64,000 nt of DNA from VRUE01 sp963716245 (GTDB lineage: Bacteria > Actinomycetota > Thermoleophilia > Solirubrobacterales > 70-9), in the NCBI GenBank assembly GCA_963716245.1, contig OY970300.1, forward strand, positions 992,001-1,056,000, written 5' to 3'. The first letter of the stretch is position 1, and every line of letters starts with the position of its first letter. Position numbers and translations under genes: made by a program. A model generated the notes under the pieces. The model was not told the origin of the DNA and ran no database searches. It saw nothing but the letters and a program-made list of their open reading frames with translations. Of the stretch, positions 24,976 to 33,003 are shown one piece after another.

Positions 24976-25356
24976 ATGCGCAAATTGACGGCGCTGGGGG
25001 TATTGCTTCTCGTCGGTTCCTTGGCCGTCGCCTTGTCGGCGCCGAGCGCCGACGTGGGCTTGCCCGTGCCAGCGATCACCACGGTGTCCGAAGCGGACGC
25101 GGCGATCGGCCGCGGTGGCGGCGGAGGGGAAGGGGGGCGAACCCAGGTTGGGTCGCGCACCGCCAACCTCCTGCAGACCGAACTCGCCCCGCTGTTCTTC
25201 ATCGTCGTCGCGATCGCCCTCGCGGTCGCGGTCTTCCAGCGAAACGCCGGGGCGGCAGTTGCGATTCTGGTCGCGGCAGTCGTCGTCGGAGCGTTCCTCC
25301 TGGTCCCCGATCAGGTCGAATCGCTCTACCGCTCGATCTACCAGTTCGTGCTGTGA
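24976..25356 (+). CDS. Small two-helix membrane protein, VirB2/pilin-like position
   Basis: 126 residues from ATG 24976, nine bases after AGGAGG (ATG 24970 is an in-frame alternative but too close to it). A signal-like helix is followed by a Gly-rich loop ('GRGGGGGEGGR') and two further helices: 'LAPLFFIVVAIALAVAVF' and 'AAVAILVAAVVVGAFLLV'. Small proteins of this shape in this position (between TcpC and TcpE/VirB4) resemble VirB2-like or Maff2-like subunits. Assignment is by shape and context only. A strong hairpin begins within its last codons. Confidence 0.6.
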   Translation: MRKLTALGVLLLVGSLAVALSAPSADVGLPVPAITTVSEADAAIGRGGGGGEGGRTQVGSRTANLLQTELAPLFFIVVAIALAVAVFQRNAGAAVAILVAAVVVGAFLLVPDQVESLYRSIYQFVL

Positions 25357-25378
25357 GGGGCCAAGGCCCCCACAGCAC
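25348..25378 (+). promoter_or_regulatory. Strong hairpin at the end of the VirB2-like gene
   Basis: GTGCTGTG (25348-25355) pairs with CACAGCAC (25371-25378), enclosing a GGGGC/GCCCC stem with a CAAG loop and one bulged A. It overlaps the stop codon and has no U run. It may stabilise the upstream mRNA or partly terminate before TcpE. Confidence 0.5.
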
Positions 25379-25407
25379 GGGCGGGGCCCGCTGAAGGGCG
25401 CGCCGAG

Positions 25408-26040
25408 ATGGTCGAGTCGAGAGGTATCCAGTTGCGGGGCTATCGGCGGGTGTTTCGGATCGAGCGCCGGCTGTTTCGCTTCGATCGCTGGCGGATCCCA
25501 TATCCGCACGGAGTCCCGCTGCGCGGCATCGGCTATTTCCTGGTGCTGGAGCTCGGTGTCTTCGCCGCCTCGCGGCTACCCCTGCTCGGCGTGCTGATCG
25601 GGGTCTGGACCCCGGCAATTCCTTTCCTGGCGCTGCCACTCCTCGGTGCGTTCCTGCTGATGCAGGGGCGGATCGACGGACGGCCGCCGCACCACGTCCT
25701 GGCGTCGCTGCTGCGCTGGTCGCTTCGCTCGCGCTGGCTGGCGGGACTCTCGCCATGTCCTGCGGAGGGCGAGGAGGTCCTGCCGCTCGAGGAGATCGCG
25801 GTCGCTTACGACGGCCGGGAGTCCTTCCTGGTCAAGGGGCGGATAAGAGGGCCCGCACGGATCACCTTCCGCTACCCCGGCGAGGTCAAGGTCGAGGGCG
25901 CGCCTCCCTGGGTGCGCGGCTCGAAGAAGCGAGCCGCACGAGCGCGTCGCTACCGCGTCCGACGTCGACCAGAGGCGGCGCCGATGTTGCGCGGCAAGGT
26001 CGTCGGGGTGCCTCGTGGTCGCGAGGTGGTGGTCGAGTGA
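25408..26040 (+). CDS. TcpE family conjugal transfer membrane protein
   Basis: 210 residues from ATG 25408. The TcpE hallmark 'YRRVFRIERRLFRFDRWRIPYPHGVPLRG' is followed by two helices ('GYFLVLELGVFAAS' and 'IPFLALPLLGAFLLM') and 'DGRPPHHVLASLLRW'. A basic C-terminal extension of about 60 residues is present. TcpE is an essential small membrane component of the pCW3/Tn916-type transfer machine. Its stop overlaps the VirB4 start (GTGA). Confidence 0.85.
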   Translation: MVESRGIQLRGYRRVFRIERRLFRFDRWRIPYPHGVPLRGIGYFLVLELGVFAASRLPLLGVLIGVWTPAIPFLALPLLGAFLLMQGRIDGRPPHHVLASLLRWSLRSRWLAGLSPCPAEGEEVLPLEEIAVAYDGRESFLVKGRIRGPARITFRYPGEVKVEGAPPWVRGSKKRAARARRYRVRRRPEAAPMLRGKVVGVPRGREVVVE

Positions 26041-28574
26041 TCGGCGTCCCGACCAGCGGGCCGCGCCCGCGCCCGTCGTTCATCTACGGCAACATCGTCT
26101 TCGGGCACGACCTGGGCGACGCCTGGGCGGTCTACAAGCTCGGCAGCCAGAGCTACGCCGGGCTCTCAACCGGGCGCAAGCTCGAGGTGATGGGCCAACT
26201 CGAGGGCTTGGTCCACCGGATCTCGGCGGACTTCCAGATCCTCCGCATCTCCCGCCGCTTCTCCGTCCGCGAGTACCTGGCCTCGACTTGGCGCACCTTC
26301 GACCGGCGCCACGGCAGCGCCGAGGAGATCGAGCGCCGCAAAGCGGCCTTCGAGTCCATGCTGCGCGCCCACGCCTTCGCGCTCTCCGAGCGCGAAACGG
26401 TGCGCCCCGACGTCTACCTCGCGGTGCGCCTGCAGGACGCGAGCACCGGGATCGCCGAGCTCCTCGGGGAAGGCGGCATCGCTGGTGCCTGGAGGCGCTT
26501 CGCCGCTGCGGTCGGCATCAACGACGCCCGAGGGTTGCGCTACTCGAAGCTCGTCGAGATCGAACGCGCCGAGCGGCGCATGCAGGAGCGAATCCTCGAC
26601 TTTCTCGAGGCCGAGCGCGCACTCGCCTCGGAGGTTGTCTGGCTGGTGCGCCACGCCTACGTGCGCGGCCTGGGAGACCCGACGAGCGACGCCAACTACC
26701 GCCCCCAGGCGCTGGCGATCACGAACGAAGAGGGCGAGGAGATTGGCTTCGAGCCGGCGCAGTGGGACCTGCTGCGGCTGCACTCCGACTACCGGGTCAG
26801 GATCGCCCGTCGCCACCTGGAGATAGAGAGCGAGGGGGGAATCTCCCGACAGGCGATGCTCGTCTGCGGCTCGCTGCCCGAGGAGCGCGAGTTTCCCGGC
26901 CCCGAGGCCGAGTTGATGTTCACCGCGCTCGACCTCGAGTTCCCGGTCGACGCCTGCCTGCACTGCGAGTACCTGCCCAATCGCGATGCTCAGCGACTCG
27001 CTCGCAGGCGCATGGTCGACGCCGACCAGATGTGGCGTGAGGAGGCAACCGCCGACCACGGCGCATCTCCCGACGCCGAGGACCGGCCCGCCGAGGCGCG
27101 GGCACTGCAGAGGCGCCTCGGTGGCAACGACCACCCGCCGCTCCTTCGCAGCGCCCTGACCTACGTCGTCTCCAGCTCGACCGGCGAGGAGGAGCTCGAG
27201 GAACGGATCGAGCGCCTGCGCTCGGAGGTCGGCCAGCGGATCGAGCTGCACCGCCCGATCGGCGCTCAGCACCAGATCTTTCTCTCGACCCTGCCCGCGC
27301 AGCGCTTCCCGCTCGCCGCATACCGCGAGCACCTTCTGCCCGAGGAGGTGGCGGCGATGGTGCCCACCGCCGTCAGCCACGCCGGATCGGAGATGGGTCC
27401 CTACATCGGCTACACGCTGACGCCCTCGCGCCAGCCGATCCGCCTCGACCTCGCCGAGGCCTCTCAGCAGAACCGCCCGCCGCCGATCCTCTTCACCGGC
27501 TCGCAGGGCTCGGGCAAGACGGTTGCGATGGAGCTGTTGATCTACCAGGCCTTCCTGCAGGGCTCGGGGCCGATCGTGGTGATCGACCCGAAGGGAACGC
27601 CAGAGCACCCCGACCACAAGCTGCACCTGATTCCCGAGATTGCGGCGGAGCTGGAGCAGATCGTGCTCTCCCCCGAGGACGGCTACCAGGGCCTGATCGA
27701 CCCGCTGCGTATTGCTCCGCCCGACGGCAAGGCGGATGCGGCCTTCGGCTTCATCATGGATGTCCTTCCTCCCCCTGTGCCGGCGCCGTGGCAGACGGAG
27801 ATCCGCGCCGCGGTGGAGCTGGTCTGCGCCGGCGCGGAGCGCAACCACGTGCTCGGCGAGGTCGTCGAGGTGCTCGAGGAAGGCGGCGAGGTCGCCAAGG
27901 AAGCGGGGCGGGCGCTCTCGGTCCATGCGAACGCAGGGCTGGCGAGGCTGGCCTTCGGGTTGCCCGGCAAGGAGGTCGCCGAGGTCGGCGCCAAGCGGGT
28001 GATCTCGATCCAGATCCGCAATCTGGTGTTGCCGGGACCGAACACGCCCCGCAGCGATATGTCCACCGAGGAGCGTGTCGGCGTAGCGCTCCTGCGCTTG
28101 ATCGCGATGTACGCGCTGGCCATGTGCGCTCGCAATCCAGAGCGTCACTCGGCGATCGCGCTCGATGAGGCCTGGGTGCTCTTCAACTCCACGGTCGGGC
28201 GTTCGCTGCTCGACAGCACCTCGCGCCTCAGCCGCTTTCAGAACCTGAGCCTCCTGCTCTCCACTCAGCAGGTCATCGACGCCGAAGAGATCGAGGGTCT
28301 GATCGGCGCCTACTTCTCCGGTGGCGTGGAGACCGAGGAGGAAGCCAAGCGCTCGGCGCGCCACCAGCGCCTCGATGACGACGACCCGGCGCTGATCCAG
28401 CGCTTCATGGTCTTCAAGGAAGGGCGCTTCTACTACCGCGACATCAATGGCCAGTCGGTGCCTTTGCAGATCGACCTTTGCGAGCGCCGGCTGTCGGTTC
28501 TCTACGGCACCCCGCCACCCCGCGCTGCCCCCGAAGCCGAGGAGAAGTCGGAGGTAGTCGATGTGCCGGTTTGA
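26037..28574 (+). CDS. VirB4/TraC-type conjugation ATPase
   Basis: 845 residues from GTG 26037, overlapping the TcpE stop by 4 nt; the frame is open upstream, but that is antisense to nothing and lies inside tcpE. Walker A 'GSQGSGKT' is at about residues 488-495, Walker B 'IALDEAW' at about 707-713 and a later 'LSTQQV' fits the sensor region. The long N-terminal part ('FIYGNIVFGHDLGDAWAVYKL') is the VirB4/ConE-type domain. It powers assembly or substrate movement of a type IV secretion channel at the inner membrane. It overlaps the VirB6-like gene by 14 nt. Confidence 0.88.
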   Translation: MIGVPTSGPRPRPSFIYGNIVFGHDLGDAWAVYKLGSQSYAGLSTGRKLEVMGQLEGLVHRISADFQILRISRRFSVREYLASTWRTFDRRHGSAEEIERRKAAFESMLRAHAFALSERETVRPDVYLAVRLQDASTGIAELLGEGGIAGAWRRFAAAVGINDARGLRYSKLVEIERAERRMQERILDFLEAERALASEVVWLVRHAYVRGLGDPTSDANYRPQALAITNEEGEEIGFEPAQWDLLRLHSDYRVRIARRHLEIESEGGISRQAMLVCGSLPEEREFPGPEAELMFTALDLEFPVDACLHCEYLPNRDAQRLARRRMVDADQMWREEATADHGASPDAEDRPAEARALQRRLGGNDHPPLLRSALTYVVSSSTGEEELEERIERLRSEVGQRIELHRPIGAQHQIFLSTLPAQRFPLAAYREHLLPEEVAAMVPTAVSHAGSEMGPYIGYTLTPSRQPIRLDLAEASQQNRPPPILFTGSQGSGKTVAMELLIYQAFLQGSGPIVVIDPKGTPEHPDHKLHLIPEIAAELEQIVLSPEDGYQGLIDPLRIAPPDGKADAAFGFIMDVLPPPVPAPWQTEIRAAVELVCAGAERNHVLGEVVEVLEEGGEVAKEAGRALSVHANAGLARLAFGLPGKEVAEVGAKRVISIQIRNLVLPGPNTPRSDMSTEERVGVALLRLIAMYALAMCARNPERHSAIALDEAWVLFNSTVGRSLLDSTSRLSRFQNLSLLLSTQQVIDAEEIEGLIGAYFSGGVETEEEAKRSARHQRLDDDDPALIQRFMVFKEGRFYYRDINGQSVPLQIDLCERRLSVLYGTPPPRAAPEAEEKSEVVDVPV

Positions 28575-31221
28575 GCAATTCGACACCCGGGCCCGGTTCC
28601 TGATTGCGCTCGCGGTCTTCGCCTCCACGCTTCTGCTGGCCGTCGCCGCCAAGGCCGATCCGCAGATCACGCTGATCCGCGTCTACTCCACCTCGGACGG
28701 CACGGTCTTCGACGTCTGCAAGGGCAAGTTCGACCCGCCCGTGACGGACGCGATGAACCCCGCCCACTGTAAGGGCGAAGTCCTCAACTGGACCGAAGCC
28801 CAGTGGAAGGCCTACAACTCCGGCAAGAAGCCCGCTGCGGCCATCGGCAAAGGGAAAGGCAAACAGAAAGGCAACGCCGGGAAACCCAAACCCGGTGTCG
28901 CAACCGGAGCCGCACCTGGCGCAGAAGCCCTGGCGACGCCGGTCATCCCCTACGGCGGCTCGCTGGACCCCACCGCGGTCCTCGGGATCGAGAACCCGCT
29001 CTGCGGGGAACCCAGCAAGTTGAGCGCGCGGCAAATCCGGAACTGCAAGTCCTCGCGCTCCCCCGAGGCCGCCTATCCGGTCGGCAACTACGGCTGGGAC
29101 ATCCACATCGAATCGGGGGGCTTCATCAGCTCCCTCTTCGTTCCCGCTGTCTCCTTCGTCCTGCAGCTGCTCTCGGTGCTCTGGCTCGTGCTGTTGATGA
29201 TGCTGAAGGGCTGCCTGATCATCCTCGGCTTCGCCTTCTCGCTCAGCCCGTTCACCGACAACCGGATGCTGAGTCAGATTGGGACTGGGCTCACCGGCTT
29301 CTTCAACCACCTGACCTCGCCGTGGATGTCGACGCTGTTCGTGATCCTCGGCGCCTGGGGCCTCTACAACGGCCTGGTCCGCCGCAGGACCGGCGAGACC
29401 CTCGCCGGGATGCTCATGGCGCTGGTGATGATGCTCGCCGGACTGTGGATCATCCACTCGCCCCGCGACACCGTCGGCCGGGTCGCCGAGGCTGTCAACA
29501 GCGCCTCGTTGACCGCCGTCTCGGCTCCGTCCTCGGGCCGCGTCAGTGCCCCGATGCGCTCCTACAACGACGCGATGGCCTCGGTCTGGAACCGCATGAC
29601 CGAAGTGCCGTTCTGCGCCATGAACTTCTCTGACGTCCAGTGGTGCATGAAGGCGAAGCCCTCCGAGGATGCGCTCGATGCCGCGCGCAGCGGCCTCGGT
29701 GACGGCGACGCCTTCACCGACCAGCTCCTCTCGGGCCTGCCGGCCGCTCCGGAACTAGCGACGCAGGCGCTCGCGAAGAACCTCTCGGGGCTGTTCGGCC
29801 AGGCGCCGACCATCCGCGATCTCTATTTGCGCTTCAGCCCGCAGAGCGGTCCGCGCGACAAGCTCTGGGACTACTACAACGGCGAGCCCGACGAACACGT
29901 TGGGCTGCCGATGAACATCGGCCCGCAGCTGAACATCGGCGGGGGGACCGACGGCGTCGCTCCGGACAAGGTGGCGATGCAGGGTCGCAGCGGCGTCCTG
30001 ACCCGGATGGTGATGGTCCTCATCTTCACCATCGGCTTGCTCGGGGGCCTGCTGCTCCTGCTCTGGCTTGCGATGAAGCTGGTGATGGCGACGGCGTCCT
30101 CCTTCGTCCTCGTCCTCGCCACCCCGCTCGCGATGTTCTTCCCGGTCTTCGGGCAGGCGGGCCGAAACGCATTCACCAAATGGCTCGTCGCTCTCCTGGG
30201 GGCGATCGTCGCCAAGCTCATCTTCAGCGGCTTGCTCGGGATCGTCCTGCTCGGCTCGAGCGTGATCGGCTCGGCGATCGGTCGCTCCTCGCCGACGCTC
30301 GGCCTGATCGCGGTGATGGCGTTCTGGTGGGCGGTCTTCCTCTCGCGGGAGAAGTACCTCGCCCTGTTTCAGGTCGACCCGGCAGGTGACAGGGGTGCCG
30401 CCGGTCTCTACAGAACGCTCGCCGGCGGCTACCTCGGCTACAGGATCGCGAGGGGGGCCGCGGGTGCGGTTGGCAACTTCCGCGAGGAGCGCCGGGACCG
30501 GCGACGCCACCACCAAGACGAAGAGGCGCACCGCCGCCACAAGGGAGCGAGCGACCAGCTCAACAATCAGGCCCATCAGCGCCTGGACGTCGCCAGGGCA
30601 AATGCGGAATCGCGGGAGGGCTCGCACTCGGCAATGGACCGCGAGGTCGCCGACCTGCGCGCAGACCCCGACGTCCAGAGCCTGCGGGAGGACCCGTCGA
30701 GCCTGGACGAGCCAACGCGGCGGAGCGCTGAGGCGAAGGCTGCTCGCCTGAAGGGGCTGCAGAGGGAGCAGCACGCCTCGAGGCCACAGGCCCAGGCCGA
30801 CCGACGCCTACTCAATCGGGTTCGCGCGAACGAGGCCGCTGGACTGCCAGTTCACGGGAAGGCGGAAGTACAGGGCGCGCGGGAAGCCATCCGCCGCGAG
30901 GCGAATCTGCCCATCGACTCGCCCGAGCATCGCTGGCGGGCTCAGGCGGCAGGCAAGGACCCCTCCAGTCCAGAGGGCCGCCAAGCGATCGCCGAGAGCC
31001 TTGCCACGACTCATTCCGCCGTCGGCGCGATGTCCGCCGATCGCATCGAGCAGGTCGACATCCATCGTCCGCGGCGAAGCAGGGACGATCAGCGGCGGCC
31101 GTCTCACAGGCTGCGTCGAGAGCAGTCAGGAAGCAAGGCCAGCGCAGACGGCCACCACGGGCAATCAGGCGGACCCAAGCCCAAGCGCCGGTCGCGGGCA
31201 CGGGACTGGATCAGCAGGTGA
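28561..31221 (+). CDS. VirB6/TrbL-like channel protein with long charged tail
   Basis: 886 residues from ATG 28561. An N-terminal signal or helix (to about residue 32) precedes an extracytoplasmic Lys/Gly/Pro-rich part. Two groups of helices follow: about residues 195-305 ('LQLLSVLWLVLLMMLKGCLIILGF') and about 480-605 ('MVMVLIFTIGLLGGLLLLLWLAM', 'GLIAVMAFWWAVFLS'). A 280-residue cytoplasmic tail is highly charged ('RDRRRHHQDEEAHRRH'). The layout fits VirB6/TrbL-type polytopic channel components. It starts within the VirB4 gene, so expression is coupled. Confidence 0.78.
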   Translation: MCRFEQFDTRARFLIALAVFASTLLLAVAAKADPQITLIRVYSTSDGTVFDVCKGKFDPPVTDAMNPAHCKGEVLNWTEAQWKAYNSGKKPAAAIGKGKGKQKGNAGKPKPGVATGAAPGAEALATPVIPYGGSLDPTAVLGIENPLCGEPSKLSARQIRNCKSSRSPEAAYPVGNYGWDIHIESGGFISSLFVPAVSFVLQLLSVLWLVLLMMLKGCLIILGFAFSLSPFTDNRMLSQIGTGLTGFFNHLTSPWMSTLFVILGAWGLYNGLVRRRTGETLAGMLMALVMMLAGLWIIHSPRDTVGRVAEAVNSASLTAVSAPSSGRVSAPMRSYNDAMASVWNRMTEVPFCAMNFSDVQWCMKAKPSEDALDAARSGLGDGDAFTDQLLSGLPAAPELATQALAKNLSGLFGQAPTIRDLYLRFSPQSGPRDKLWDYYNGEPDEHVGLPMNIGPQLNIGGGTDGVAPDKVAMQGRSGVLTRMVMVLIFTIGLLGGLLLLLWLAMKLVMATASSFVLVLATPLAMFFPVFGQAGRNAFTKWLVALLGAIVAKLIFSGLLGIVLLGSSVIGSAIGRSSPTLGLIAVMAFWWAVFLSREKYLALFQVDPAGDRGAAGLYRTLAGGYLGYRIARGAAGAVGNFREERRDRRRHHQDEEAHRRHKGASDQLNNQAHQRLDVARANAESREGSHSAMDREVADLRADPDVQSLREDPSSLDEPTRRSAEAKAARLKGLQREQHASRPQAQADRRLLNRVRANEAAGLPVHGKAEVQGAREAIRREANLPIDSPEHRWRAQAAGKDPSSPEGRQAIAESLATTHSAVGAMSADRIEQVDIHRPRRSRDDQRRPSHRLRREQSGSKASADGHHGQSGGPKPKRRSRARDWISR

Positions 31222-31227
31222 TCGGCG

Positions 31228-31755
31228 ATGGGCTCAGATGAAACGCGCCGCAGGATCGTCTTCGCCCTGGCGGTGGCGGCGCTGGTGGCCGGTGTCTTCG
31301 CAATGGCGATCCTCGACCGCGAGGAGGGCAGAGGTGGGTCCACCGATGTGGCTCCACGGTCAGGTCAGGCTCGAGATCTCCCCGAGGGGGAGCGTCGGCC
31401 CCCGCAGCACGGCGCCCAGATGCGCGCGGCGGCGTACTCAGCGCGTCGCTTCGTCCAGGCATATCTGCGCTATCAGGAAGGGCGCCTCGGTGGTGCGGAT
31501 CGTGAGTCTCTGCTCCTCTACTCGACCCCTGACCTTGGCGGCCAGCTGGTGGGGGCGCCCGTTCGCGTCCCACCGGGAAGCCGGGTGCCACGCCAGTTCG
31601 TGGCGCGCGTCGCCGGGGTCGAGGCCGGTCTCTTCGACGGAAGCCCCGCCTTCCTTGTCGTCCTGGTTATTGCTGGTAGGACAGGAACTCACCTTTTCAG
31701 CACCAGCCTGATCGAACACGAGGGCGGCTGGGTGGTCGCGGGAATCGGCCCATGA
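31228..31755 (+). CDS. Membrane protein of the transfer operon, VirB8/NTF2-like shape
   Basis: 175 residues from ATG 31228. One N-terminal helix (residues about 8-28, 'RIVFALAVAALVAGVFAMAIL') and a soluble domain with 'YSARRFVQAYLRYQEGRLGGADRESL' and 'HEGGWVVAGIG'. The pattern of a helix bundle then beta strands resembles one NTF2-like half of the TcpC-like protein upstream, so it may be a second VirB8-type scaffold. Similarity is weak. Its stop overlaps the next start. Confidence 0.6.
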   Translation: MGSDETRRRIVFALAVAALVAGVFAMAILDREEGRGGSTDVAPRSGQARDLPEGERRPPQHGAQMRAAAYSARRFVQAYLRYQEGRLGGADRESLLLYSTPDLGGQLVGAPVRVPPGSRVPRQFVARVAGVEAGLFDGSPAFLVVLVIAGRTGTHLFSTSLIEHEGGWVVAGIGP

Positions 31756-32894
31756 GCGAGCACGGTTCGGCGCTGCGCAGCTACCTGAAGCGAAGGGCGG
31801 CGTTGAAGCTGGCGGCCAAGGTCGGCAAAGCGAAGCTGCTGGTCGCGGGCGCCGCTGTGGTCGGAGGGTTCCTTGTCTTTCTTGTCATCTTGGCCGCGTT
31901 GGCTGGGGCGACCTCGACCGCCGACAACGAAGGCGGGATGACCTGCAGGGCCAGCGGTGGCGCTGATGGCCCACCTCCTCACCTGATGCCGATCTACGCT
32001 GCGGCCGCGCAGAAATTCCGTCTGGGGCCTCGCGGGCCCGGGATCCTCGCGGCGATCAACTACGTGGAGTCCGACTTCGGCCGCTCCACGTTGCCAGGCG
32101 TGCATTCGGGGAGCAACTTCGCCGGGGCCGCCGGTCCGATGCAGTTCCTTTACCCGAGCAGCTGGGAACCCTTCGGCGTGGACGGCGACGGCGATGGGGA
32201 CAAGGACGTCTACGACCCGTGGGACGCGATCTTCGCGGCGGCCAACCTCCTTCGCACTGAAGGCGCGCCGGCCGACTGGTATGGGGCGATCTTCGCTTAC
32301 AACCACGCCGACTGGTATGTGCGGAAGATCGAACGCTACGCCGAGCAGTTCGGAGGCTCGATCGTCTGCACGCCCTCGGCAGAACAGGTGGTCGGAGGAG
32401 AGGCGATCCTGCAGAAAGTCGAAACGCTCTACCAGCCACGCACCTTCAAGCCTCTTCCCTCAGCTCTTTGGGTGGGTTACGGAGCACCCCAGGCTGTTGA
32501 CTCCCGGATCTGGTCGGATGCCGTCTGGCTCCTACAGACGTTTCACCTCAGGGTGGACGCCGCACGAGAGTCGGGACACCGAACGCACGGGGACGGGACT
32601 GCGCTAGACATCGTTCCTGAGTCAGGCAGGGGGTGGGATGGGACGGCGAGGGCAGCGGCCGAAACGCTTGGATGGAACGAAGGCTGCGCGGACTCCGGCA
32701 CTGCTCCGGTTTGTCCGCTGGCGCCCGCAATCCAGTTCATCGGCTACAACGGCTTTCCAGCACACGGCGACCCGGCGCATACGGAACCGGGGGCACATCC
32801 TCACCTTCACGTTTCCTGGCAAAGCTCGAGCTATGGGTCGGGATCGCTGAGTCCACCGCCGGTCTGGGTCCGCGTCTTCCCATTGGCCGGCTGA
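31752..32894 (+). CDS. Two-domain peptidoglycan hydrolase: lytic transglycosylase plus LAS-type peptidase-like
   Basis: 380 residues from ATG 31752 (ATGA overlap). A helix at about 28-52 anchors it. Residues about 80-200 are an SLT/MltB-type transglycosylase with the catalytic Glu in 'NYVESDFGRS' (about residue 106), then 'GAAGPMQFLYPSSW' and 'DPWDAIFAAANLL'. Residues about 235-370 carry 'SGHRTHGDGTALDIV' and 'HPHLHVSW', the metal-binding pattern of M15/LAS-type D-Ala peptidases. It would open the cell wall for the secretion channel, as VirB1 does. It is the last gene of the first transfer operon. Confidence 0.8.
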   Translation: MSEHGSALRSYLKRRAALKLAAKVGKAKLLVAGAAVVGGFLVFLVILAALAGATSTADNEGGMTCRASGGADGPPPHLMPIYAAAAQKFRLGPRGPGILAAINYVESDFGRSTLPGVHSGSNFAGAAGPMQFLYPSSWEPFGVDGDGDGDKDVYDPWDAIFAAANLLRTEGAPADWYGAIFAYNHADWYVRKIERYAEQFGGSIVCTPSAEQVVGGEAILQKVETLYQPRTFKPLPSALWVGYGAPQAVDSRIWSDAVWLLQTFHLRVDAARESGHRTHGDGTALDIVPESGRGWDGTARAAAETLGWNEGCADSGTAPVCPLAPAIQFIGYNGFPAHGDPAHTEPGAHPHLHVSWQSSSYGSGSLSPPPVWVRVFPLAG

Positions 32895-33003
32895 TTCGAT
32901 GACTGGCAGCCTCACCGAGCGCCGGGTCGCTGTCCGGAACATCAGGCTTGACTAATAAGGACCGCTCGAAGAAGATGCCGCTCTTCGCCGAACGAGGAGA
33001 CCC

